Source: Dermatophilus congolensis (GTDB taxonomy: Bacteria > Actinomycetota > Actinomycetes > Actinomycetales > Dermatophilaceae). Taken from it: a stretch of DNA of 64,000 nt. The DNA lies in NCBI RefSeq assembly GCF_900187045.1, contig NZ_LT906453.1, positions 248,001-312,000 of the forward strand. The letters are read 5' to 3'. The notes below the pieces were generated by a model. The model did no database searches, was not told the DNA's origin, and saw nothing but the letters and a program-made list of their open reading frames with translations. Numbering within the stretch: the first letter of the stretch is position 1; each line of letters begins with the position of its first letter. Positions 53,481 to 60,104 of this stretch are shown one piece after another. The position numbers and the translations under genes were made by a program.

Positions 53481-54067
53481 ACAAAATCATTGTTGTTAGT
53501 GCTGGCCACAAGCCCCAGTCAGCTACCGAGAATCTCGCGACTGAGATAACTGCGTCCTTGGATAGCAAAGCTGGGTGCACCGTAACGTCGCATCTGGCTC
53601 TGAGTACATGGGGCACCGCAATCGCCGCTGGTCTGGTGACTTGTGATTTGTCTGCGGAACTGGAAGCAATTCGGGATGACCTTGGCTCGGCGGAGGGGAT
53701 TGTGGTGGTCACTCCTGTGCATCACGCCTCATATAGTGCTCTTTTCAAAGCTTTTTTCGATCAGCTTCCTCGTGGGCTTCTTGCTGGCATCCCCACTCTG
53801 ATGGCTGCATCTGGCGGCTCTGGCCGTGATGCACTCATTCTCGACATGGCTTTACGTCCGTATTTAGCTGCGTTGCGCATGCTCGTTACCCCAACTGGGG
53901 TCATGGTTGCTCCGGAGGACAGGAGTCCTCAGGGGCAACTCCTCCCCAGTGTCAGCGACCGTATTGATCGAGCTACAGCGGAGTTTCTCGCCCTTCTTGG
54001 GCATCGTTCTAATCGCTTGAAGAGTGATTGCTCATCCGTAAGCAACGCTGTTGGGATGGCGTGCTGA
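53477..54067 (+). CDS. NAD(P)H-dependent FMN reductase (SsuE/CE1759-like)
   Basis: A 196-residue flavodoxin-like reductase. Seen: KIIVVSAGHKPQSATENLA at the N-terminus, binding the FMN phosphate (the S-A-T pattern), and GIVVVTPVHHASYSALFKAFFDQLP near residue 75. In place of the P-Y-N-G of many relatives it has a P-V-H-H motif, typical of the actinobacterial CE1759-type group. It would supply FMNH2 to a monooxygenase; in this operon the only candidate partner is the ACAD-fold protein. Last gene of the operon, followed by a hairpin at 54083. Confidence 0.85.
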   Translation: MNKIIVVSAGHKPQSATENLATEITASLDSKAGCTVTSHLALSTWGTAIAAGLVTCDLSAELEAIRDDLGSAEGIVVVTPVHHASYSALFKAFFDQLPRGLLAGIPTLMAASGGSGRDALILDMALRPYLAALRMLVTPTGVMVAPEDRSPQGQLLPSVSDRIDRATAEFLALLGHRSNRLKSDCSSVSNAVGMAC

Positions 54068-54082
54068 TCTGCAGGTAGCTGC

Positions 54083-54102
54083 ATACGCCTTTTTAGGCGT
54101 AT
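54083..54102 (+). terminator. Terminator hairpin after the FMN reductase
   Basis: ATACGCCT (54083-54090) and AGGCGTAT (54095-54102) with a TTTT loop, 16 bases after the stop. Confidence 0.6.
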
Positions 54103-54331
54103 CGCGAAAGCACAGTGATTCCGCCGTGCCGAATAACTGCTGGTTGATCTTTGCTGTGACCTCAATAACGAACAGAAATTTTGAGTCTGTTCATTTTTAG
54201 ATGGCATGCCGGGACCTCTCTCTACCGGCTTCCTAGCCTCTTATTAAAGCCACCTTCCCTGCCTCGAATTTCCTGTAATGCGTTGTGACACACGCATTTT
54301 CATCAGGAATGATCTCATACTTACGGTGATA

Positions 54332-54350
54332 TGATAATGACTCTCATTAA
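54332..54350 (+). promoter_or_regulatory. Fur/Zur-like palindromic box before the trypsin-like protease
   Basis: TGATAATGACTCTCATTAA contains the perfect palindrome TAATGA-CTC-TCATTA (54335-54349), close to the GATAATGATTCTCATTATC form of Fur-family sites. It overlaps the expected promoter/leader and ends 14 bases before the protease start. It suggests repression by iron- or zinc-loaded Fur/Zur. Confidence 0.6.
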
Positions 54351-54364
54351 GGAAAGGGGAGCAC

Positions 54365-55093
54365 ATGAAACGACTCACCGCTCTTGCGGTCACATGCGTG
54401 ACCGCGCTCGCCCCTGCCGCCCTATTTGCGACGCCTGCAGGAGCAATCACAAAGGGAGAGAAGGCAAACCATCCAGCACTGGTTCAAATCCACATCTTCG
54501 ACAAAGAAGACGGAACTCCGCATCGATGCACCGGGACCGCATTGACTGACGAGTGGATTCTTTCCGCAGCACACTGCGTAGAAGGTGAAAGCCACACATC
54601 TCCAGACGTATCAAGCGATGTATTGAAGGTCTACCACTCAAACGACAAAAAGAACCCCGGCCCAGCAGAAAAAGTCGACCGGTTCGTTAAACACAAAAAC
54701 GCCGACATCGTGCTTCTCCACCTAGCTACCCCACACAAGTCTGCGCACATGAAGGTAAGCAACGGCCCCTCCCCCCGCCCAGGACAACGACTAGACCTAT
54801 ACGGGTTTGGCAAAGGCTTCCAGGACGCTGAAGTGAACTGGCTCCACAAGGCTGTCGTCGAGGTCAAAGGCCTGCAAGATCACATCAGCGCCGGTCAAGT
54901 AATCGAAGTTAAAGGCATCACCGGTGCCTCCAACCACGGCGACTCTGGCGGCCCGATGGTTAACGACAAAGGTGAACTCGTCGGAGTAAACGTCATTGGC
55001 TCTCACGGCATTTGGGCCGACCCTTACTCGGACTCTAAAGCAGTAGACACTGCCGCTTACCGCGACTGGATCAAGTCCGTCGCAGGCGTCTAA
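54365..55093 (+). CDS. Secreted trypsin-like serine protease (S1 family)
   Basis: A 242-residue secreted protease. A Sec signal peptide (basic MKRL, hydrophobic core, cleavage after ATPAGA near residue 27) is followed directly by the mature domain without a long propeptide. Catalytic triad: His70 in LSAAHCV, Asp114 in NADIVLLHL, Ser194 in HGDSGGPMV. Cys55 and Cys71 can form the usual disulphide next to the histidine. GGAAAGGGGAG precedes ATG 54365. A Fur/Zur-like box immediately upstream suggests induction under metal shortage, as for a host-directed virulence or nutrient-release protease; that is inference. Confidence 0.92.
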   Translation: MKRLTALAVTCVTALAPAALFATPAGAITKGEKANHPALVQIHIFDKEDGTPHRCTGTALTDEWILSAAHCVEGESHTSPDVSSDVLKVYHSNDKKNPGPAEKVDRFVKHKNADIVLLHLATPHKSAHMKVSNGPSPRPGQRLDLYGFGKGFQDAEVNWLHKAVVEVKGLQDHISAGQVIEVKGITGASNHGDSGGPMVNDKGELVGVNVIGSHGIWADPYSDSKAVDTAAYRDWIKSVAGV

Positions 55094-55151
55094 AGACAGC
55101 CCTTGTAGAGAACACAAAGATATTCGACTTTAAAAAGCCGAAGCAAATAAG

Positions 55152-55186
55152 GCCCTGAACGTCTTTCCACCCCAGGCGTTCAGGGC
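55152..55186 (+). terminator. Terminator hairpin after the trypsin-like protease
   Basis: GCCCTGAACG (55152-55161) pairs with CGTTCAGGGC (55177-55186), 10 bp with a 15-base loop, about 60 bases after the stop. Confidence 0.65.
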
Positions 55187-55305
55187 TCGACCATAAGCCG
55201 GGTCATTTACGCCCTCACGAGTAATTCACTTTCATGCTTACCTTCCCCTACCCAAAAACACCCTCATTTATCTCCGCACACCAGCGGAAGAGAAGGAGAT
55301 CATCA

Positions 55306-56354
55306 ATGCGCAGCCGCTTCATTCCCCTTATCGCTGGAACTACCGCCTTATTCCTTCTTTCATCAAGCTACTCAGCTTTTAGCTTCACTGGTTCACCTAC
55401 CGCAGGCGCCAAAGATTTTCCCGCTGGAGACGAGGCCTACCATACCGTTTCAGAGGTTGAACAGTTCATGGATAAAACTGTGAAAAAGTATCCAGAACTA
55501 GCCCAGAAGAAGTCTCTTGGGAAATCTGTTGAAGGGCGAGATCTCTGGACTCTCAAAATCGGAAAAGGAAAAGAAAGCGACCCTGAGGTATTCATCATGT
55601 GCAACCAACACGCACGTGAACACCTATCAACAGAGCAATGTATTGACGCAGCATCACAACTTACTGAAAACTATGCATCAACTCCGCGTGTCAAAGATAT
55701 TCTTGACCACCGAAATGTATGGATTCTCCCTGTAGCTAATCCAGATGGCTCACAGTACGACATCGACTCCGGCCGCTATCTAGGTTGGAGAAAAATCGCT
55801 CTAAGAACTCTGACGGATCTTTCGGAATTGATCTAAACAGGAGCTGGGGCTACAAATGGAATTGCTGCGGCGGCTCCTCCAGCAACACCGCATCGAATAG
55901 CTATCATGGCCCTAGCGCATTTGCACCACCTGAAACCCGAGCAATTTCAGACTTCATCAAGTCACGCAGCAAAAAGGGAGTGCAAAACATTAAGGGATTC
56001 TTGGACATTCACACGTACGGAGAAATGATCCTATGGCCCTTTGGATACACGACTGAAGAAAAGGACGAAGGAAAAACAGCAGAGCAGTCTGCGAAACTAG
56101 CAGCCTTAGGCAAGAAAATTGCCTCTCTCAATGGCTTCGCCCCAATGCAGACAAGCAGTAGCTATATCACTGATGGTGAAGCTAGCGACTGGGCCTGGGG
56201 AGACCAAGGAATCCCCGCTCTCACCATGGAATTGTCCCCTAAAGAAAAAACTAGTGAAGGCAACGGACCGTTCTATCCAGCAGGGAAACTTATCCCGCAA
56301 CTCGTGCAACGCAACAGAGAAGCCATTCTCACTTTCATCGAGCTATCCGCCTAA
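55306..56354 (+). pseudogene. Secreted zinc carboxypeptidase (M14) with a -1 frameshift in an A run
   Basis: Start ATG 55306 has AAGGAG seven bases upstream and begins a signal peptide. The first frame carries the zinc motif of M14 enzymes, CNQHAREH (His102, Glu105), and the substrate region VANPDGSQYDIDSGRYLGWRK, then runs off into a stop at 55836. The second frame (from about 55790) continues exactly where the first fails: NRSKNSDGSFGIDLNRSWGY, then LDIHTYGEMILWPFGY (third zinc histidine) and PALTMELSPKE with the catalytic glutamate. Adding one A to the five at 55791-55795 restores a 349-residue protein of normal carboxypeptidase T-like architecture. It may be a real mutation, a slippage-controlled gene or a sequencing error. 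Confidence 0.88.
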
Positions 56355-56360
56355 AACTCT

Positions 56361-56407
56361 TACCCTGAGAGGGCATCAGTGCAGATCAGCGCACCCCTCT
56401 CAGGGTA
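56361..56407. terminator. Bidirectional terminator between the carboxypeptidase and lipoprotein genes
   Basis: TACCCTGAGAGGG (56361-56373) and its complement (56395-56407), 13 bp with a 21-base spacer, between convergent genes. Confidence 0.7.
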
Positions 56408-56427
56408 ATCTGCATATTTTGCGATAC

Positions 56428-56886
56428 TCACTTTTCGCATGAAATCTGAGAGTCAAACTGACCACCTTCAGCATTAGAAACAATTTGCTCATCAACAAGT
56501 TCTTGGGGAAGCACGGCCAACTGTATCTTTGCAGAGTTTTCTACATTACCCTTATCTCCGCACCCAGCAAGAACAATCCATTTTGACGGATCAGCATCTT
56601 CTTCTGAATATGTGGCAGGCTTTCCTACATGCACAGAAAGATCAATGACATCAACTTTTGCTGATCCGGATACCCTTTCACGAACAGAAGAAAGCGGATT
56701 GCCAACGACTTGCGAGAATTCTAAGCTAGCGGATGCCTGTTTACTCTGCTTAGCTGGCGCGCTCTCTCCATTCGCGCACGCCGCCAATCCATGCAAAGAG
56801 AGAACCAGGCATGTAGAGAAACTTATAAACCGGATAGCTCGAGAATGTAAAAAATTATTCTTCGAAAAGTCACTAAGACTGATCAT
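56428..56886 (-). CDS. Putative lipoprotein, unknown function
   Basis: A 152-residue exported protein. The N-terminus is basic, then a hydrophobic core LVLSLHGLAAC ends in a lipobox; the lipidated cysteine is near residue 37. The mature part is small and Ser/Glu-rich, with two cysteines (AGCGDKG and ISCEK) that may form a disulphide. No family recognised. The start ATG 56886 has AGGAAAG upstream. It overlaps the end of the decayed ABC ATPase upstream by four bases. GC content is visibly lower than in the first 50 kb. Confidence 0.65.
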   Translation of the reverse strand: MISLSDFSKNNFLHSRAIRFISFSTCLVLSLHGLAACANGESAPAKQSKQASASLEFSQVVGNPLSSVRERVSGSAKVDVIDLSVHVGKPATYSEEDADPSKWIVLAGCGDKGNVENSAKIQLAVLPQELVDEQIVSNAEGGQFDSQISCEK

Positions 56887-57218
56887 ATCTTTCCTGTTCT
56901 TTTAAAAGATCTTGATAAAATCGAGTGCACAACAACAGGACGAGCATCCTGCGCACACCCACCCAGACTCACCATTCGATCGGTACAGCATTGCGCGAAC
57001 TCAGCATCGTGCACCGCCACCAGCACTACCGGACCAGCGCCAGCAAGTCTGCGAAGTAGCGCAGCTGCCGCCAATATTGAACCGTAATCCAGATCTGATG
57101 GTGTCCCCACCGAACAGCACCACATCGATCACGACAATGACATGAGTTGACCTGCGACAGCATCTTCAACGCCTAGAGATTCCAGCTCGCTCTCAGCATC
57201 TGCCACACCTGGGCACAC
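56883..57218 (-). pseudogene. Decayed ABC-transporter ATPase fragment
   Basis: Only the C-terminal third of an ABC ATPase remains, spread over shifted frames. From about 57218 one frame reads ADAESELESLGVEDAVAGQL then MSLS, which looks like the helical domain leading to a lost LSGGQ. Another frame gives IVVIDVVLFGG, a damaged Walker B. A third (to 57125) reads PSDLDYGSILAAAALLRRL then VVLVAVHDAEFA, the D-loop and H-loop region. No Walker A is present upstream, where the GNAT gene begins. It resembles ECF-type ATPases and may be the lost partner of the S component at 58752. Confidence 0.65.
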
Positions 57219-57240
57219 CCAAAACAAGCCCTACACCAGA

Positions 57241-57816
57241 TCATTCCTCAAGCCGCACATCATTTTCACGCAGCGGCAAAGTCATGTGAACCGTTCGCAG
57301 CTTTTCATTTAATGCATCAACTGGATCCGGAAATGACGACAGCACCGTTGCGCCACATTTCTGCCAAAACTGCAATACCCCTGGCACCAGAGAGTTCGTG
57401 TGTAAATACGCCGTAGTGAAACCGGTGTCAGCAGCAGCGCGTCTGAGTGCTTCCCGGACTAACCGCACCCCCACTCCTCGTCGCCTCCATCTAGGTACCA
57501 CCACCAGTCGGACTACCTGCGCCACGTGAGCTCGAGCGGGCAACATGTCTAGCACTTCAGGGGGACCTGCCGGGACCCCTACTCGAATACCGCAACATCC
57601 CACAGGCGTTCCCCCAGATCGCGCCAGCAGCATGCAATTACGGGGATTATCTACGTAAACCTCAACGATGCGATCCAGATCCCAGTGCCACTCAGGACGA
57701 TAGCCATACCCCTGATCCCGATAGACACTATCCATCACAAGATCCCGTACAAGCTCAAGATCGCTGGCACACCTCGCTACCTCGATAACTGGATCGTTTC
57801 GACAGCTTGCATCCAC
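57241..57816 (-). CDS. GNAT-family N-acetyltransferase
   Basis: A 191-residue acetyl-CoA-dependent acetyltransferase. Seen: the acetyl-CoA motif VVVPRWRRRGVGVRLVREAL (R-x-x-G-x-G type) near residues 106-125, a preceding beta-strand, and AYLHTNSLVPGVLQFWQKCG near 143-162, a GNAT C-terminal region. The start is GTG 57816 with AAAGGA upstream. Substrate unknown. It stands between the decayed ATPase fragment and a bidirectional hairpin. Confidence 0.82.
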   Translation of the reverse strand: MDASCRNDPVIEVARCASDLELVRDLVMDSVYRDQGYGYRPEWHWDLDRIVEVYVDNPRNCMLLARSGGTPVGCCGIRVGVPAGPPEVLDMLPARAHVAQVVRLVVVPRWRRRGVGVRLVREALRRAAADTGFTTAYLHTNSLVPGVLQFWQKCGATVLSSFPDPVDALNEKLRTVHMTLPLRENDVRLEE

Positions 57817-57906
57817 GTCGGTGTTCCTTTTAGTCCTTCAGTATCTGCTCTGCCAGCAGCTCGCACGGAAGCCTATATTTTCAAGAAAAATGCCCGCTGA
57901 AACACA

Positions 57907-57946
57907 TAACTGCACCTCGTCACCAACTGGCAACGAGGTGCAGTTA
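57907..57946. terminator. Terminator hairpin between the secreted-peptide and GNAT genes
   Basis: TAACTGCACCTCGT (57907-57920) and its complement (57933-57946), 14 bp perfect with a 12-base loop. It follows the secreted-peptide gene (stop 58040) on the minus strand. Confidence 0.7.
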
Positions 57947-58039
57947 CTTCTCAATGTTGATGAGAATTTTCAATAAATATGAGTGAGTGAAACGCGAAGA
58001 TCTCTACCAGATTTATTGAACGTCAGTATTTCAGAGCTT

Positions 58040-58300
58040 TCAGCTTCCAATGATCTTTTTGTTGATCTCGTTCTGCGTCAACGGAGGCTTGGGGGCTTCC
58101 GGCTTAGCACCAGGGCTCGGCTTAATAATAAGGAGTCCATCACCTTTGTTACCGAATTTAGATGGGAAGTGAATTACCCTTCCCGCATCAGGCTTGCTCT
58201 CATTCTCAGCTGCACTAGCAGCACTAGCACCAGCCATCATGAAGCCACTCAGGGCAAGGCTGGCCACAGCAGCAGCAGAAAGAAATCGCTTGTAAGTCAT
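58040..58300 (-). CDS. Small secreted peptide precursor, 86 residues
   Basis: The start ATG 58300 is preceded by GGGAGGAAAA, one of the best ribosome sites in the window. Residues 1 to about 32 form a Sec signal (MTYKRFLSAAAVASLALSG, cleavage probably after ASAASA). The mature peptide is about 53 residues, charged, rich in Lys and Pro, without cysteines, and ends KPPLTQNEINKKIIGS. No family recognised. It has its own AT-rich upstream region and its own terminator, so it is an independent gene. Roles such as surface peptide, signalling peptide or protease inhibitor are all open. Confidence 0.65.
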   Translation of the reverse strand: MTYKRFLSAAAVASLALSGFMMAGASAASAAENESKPDAGRVIHFPSKFGNKGDGLLIIKPSPGAKPEAPKPPLTQNEINKKIIGS

Positions 58301-58658
58301 TTTTCCTCCCGTCCGCAAGGTCGCTAATGCAACGACTCAAGCAGAACAAAATTAACTATATAAGAAATGCCGCCACATGAAGATCAGACTTCATTCCCCA
58401 CGTCTTCTGTGGCGACACCAAAAACATTAGCAGAAGCAGAGCCAGAAAAAACGAGCAGTGAGTCACTCATTGGTTATAATTTGAAAGGATCCACAAAATC
58501 ATTTTTCTTTAAGAAAAAGCGGTAACTCAAACCAAATAAGAGTTATTAACGCGACATAAGAGCTTTCAGTTCCGACTCACGTGCACTTTGAACGCTCCCT
58601 GAGATGAGAAAACGTTTTCTTCACGCACTGCATAATCTAAGCAGCGCACACACGTAGA
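58301..58658 (-). promoter_or_regulatory. AT-rich upstream region of the secreted-peptide gene
   Basis: About 360 bases without a supported gene, clearly more AT-rich than the rest. On the minus strand TATAGT (near 58360) could be a -10 element. A 15-base palindrome TTTTCTTTAAGAAAA (58503-58517) is present. Nothing else recognised. Confidence 0.35.
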
Positions 58659-58692
58659 CGGTGCAGCAGCCCAGATGCCCACTGCTGCACCG
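58659..58692 (-). terminator. Terminator hairpin after the ECF S component
   Basis: CGGTGCAGCAG (58659-58669) pairs with CTGCTGCACCG (58682-58692), 11 bp perfect, about 60 bases after the stop at 58752. Confidence 0.65.
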
Positions 58693-58751
58693 CAACCCGC
58701 AGTACATGTGATCACAATCACATGCCAGTCATGGAGGAATTGCCACACCCC

Positions 58752-59330
58752 TCAGGCCAAACCTGCCGGGCGGAAGTGTCGATCCACTGCCTTACGCCCA
58801 AGTAACCCCCCGACGATCCCCACAAGAACAGTGACAACAACGAACGTAACGATGAACTCCGAGGTGTACAGCGAAGAAAATGAATCCGCCCACGCATCCC
58901 CCATCTGAACGCGGTACTGCGCCACGAGCGGCTCACGCATAAACAACAAGGGCAAATAAGCTCCCGAGGCCCACACACTCATCACGCCGTACGCCACCGC
59001 GGTGGTCAAACCAGCGGTATATCTGCCTTGTCGAGCAAAAGCATCTGCAGCAAAACCACACACGAGGGCAGTTATCAGGGTCACAGGATGATGTCCGGCC
59101 ACTGTCATAAGAACGCCCAGCAGAACCGTCATGAGCGTAATGAGCCCAAATTTCTGGACGCGACTGAGATAAAGCATGAAAGTAATGCCATTAAGGAGAA
59201 CAGCAACAGCAGTACCAGCAGGCTGAAGAAGCGGGGAAACTGCTCCAATCATGTTGAGACCAAAGTAAACAACAAGGTAGACAGAAGTGAAGATGCCCAG
59301 CTGGACAAGGTCGTTAGCGTTCAGTCGCAT
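58752..59330 (-). CDS. ECF transporter S component, MptD/Trep_Strep-type
   Basis: A 192-residue membrane protein with five to six hydrophobic segments. The N-terminus RLNANDLVQLGIFTSVYLVVYF and the following GLNMIGAVSPLLQPAGTAV are typical of the MptD/TIGR02185 S-component family. The start ATG 59330 has AGGAA upstream. S components bind a micronutrient and need an EcfT plus ATPases. No EcfT is nearby, the ATPase at 57 kb is decayed, and a terminator follows directly, so this is an orphan that might use a shared ECF module elsewhere. Substrate unknown. Confidence 0.78.
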   Translation of the reverse strand: MRLNANDLVQLGIFTSVYLVVYFGLNMIGAVSPLLQPAGTAVAVLLNGITFMLYLSRVQKFGLITLMTVLLGVLMTVAGHHPVTLITALVCGFAADAFARQGRYTAGLTTAVAYGVMSVWASGAYLPLLFMREPLVAQYRVQMGDAWADSFSSLYTSEFIVTFVVVTVLVGIVGGLLGRKAVDRHFRPAGLA

Positions 59331-59820
59331 GCATGTTCCTGTCTATGAGGGATTTCTCTTGGCTGGAGCTCTGTCACGATGACGACGCTGTAAGTGCCAG
59401 CAGCTGGCCCAGGCGCATTCGCGCCCAAGAAACCTGTGCGACCGGCTATCCACGACGAGGAAATCGTCACGAATCGCTATAGCGGCGCCCTGACGGGCAG
59501 GCGAGAACTCCGCGGTTTTCGCCTACGAGACATGCAGCAGGGATGGCCGCATCGGAAAGAGCAGTAATGCCGGTAGGGATAGGAACAAGGCAGGGGAAGC
59601 GATAGAGGGCAGTGGGGGAAAGGATGGGGGGTCATGGTTATGTGTCCGCAAAGTGGGGGGAGTTGTGGCAATGGGGCGCGGTTGTGAGTGAGTGTGCGTC
59701 ATGTGTTGGCAGGGTCGATGCCAGTGGTGAGTGAGTGGGTATTGATGAGGTGGTATCAGCCCCTTGAAGTAGTCAGCCCTGCCCAATAAGCAGGAGAAGT
59801 TCTGTGGAAGTGACCAAGTA

Positions 59821-59839
59821 TCTCGTAAGGCTTACCTCA
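59821..59839. promoter_or_regulatory. DtxR/IdeR-like iron box
   Basis: TCTCGTAAGGCTTACCTCA matches the TTAGGTAAGGCTTACCTAA-type palindrome at 15 of 19 positions by my count. No gene start lies within 400 bases on either strand. Confidence 0.45.
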
Positions 59840-59897
59840 GGCCGCTAGGTCACCAATAGCCCCAATTTCAGTCTTGACTCAACAGCTTTCCCTTTTA

Positions 59898-59912
59898 TGA
59901 GAATCGTTTTCA
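59898..59912. promoter_or_regulatory. Zur-like box
   Basis: TGAGAATCGTTTTCA resembles the TGAAAATnATTTTCA palindrome bound by actinobacterial Zur. It lies 59 bases after the DtxR-like box, again without an adjacent gene. Confidence 0.45.
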
Positions 59913-60028
59913 CGATTGTGGCCTGCATATTTCCGGACAATGGAATGCGCTGCCACTGAGAAGCCAATGTGACTGAGGATACATTTTTGCTGCCCATAAC
60001 CCTGCACCATCAGAGCGACAAGACAAAC

Positions 60029-60071
60029 ATGTGGGGCGAGACACCGCTCTCAGCGGCATCTCGCCCCACAT
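60029..60071 (-). terminator. Terminator hairpin after the penicillin-binding protein
   Basis: ATGTGGGGCGAGA (60029-60041) pairs with 60059-60071 (13 bp), and an inner CCGCT/AGCGG stem (60044-60048 with 60052-60056) extends it. It lies 34 bases after the stop at 60105. Confidence 0.8.
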
Positions 60072-60104
60072 ACAACAGCGAGCTTAGGCAGTGCTCACTG
60101 CAAA

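Larger units (their letters stand above)
59331..60028. other. Gene-poor region with two metalloregulator-like boxes
   Basis: About 700 bases without a convincing gene on either strand; short frames there lack ribosome sites. It contains a purine-rich stretch (59580-59700), a DtxR-like box at 59821 and a Zur-like box at 59898. The nearest start is that of the ECF S component, about 490 bases from the first box. It could be a remnant of a lost metal-uptake locus. Confidence 0.45.

Noticed and set aside
58566-58748. 60-codon frame right after the ECF S component as an EcfT remnant
   Set aside because: The translation shows no EcfT motif and the MptD terminator (58659-58692) lies inside it.
59523-59786. 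87-codon minus-strand frame downstream of the DtxR-like box as a siderophore gene remnant
   Set aside because: It needs a TTG start without a ribosome site and its His/Pro/Thr composition has no recognisable motif.
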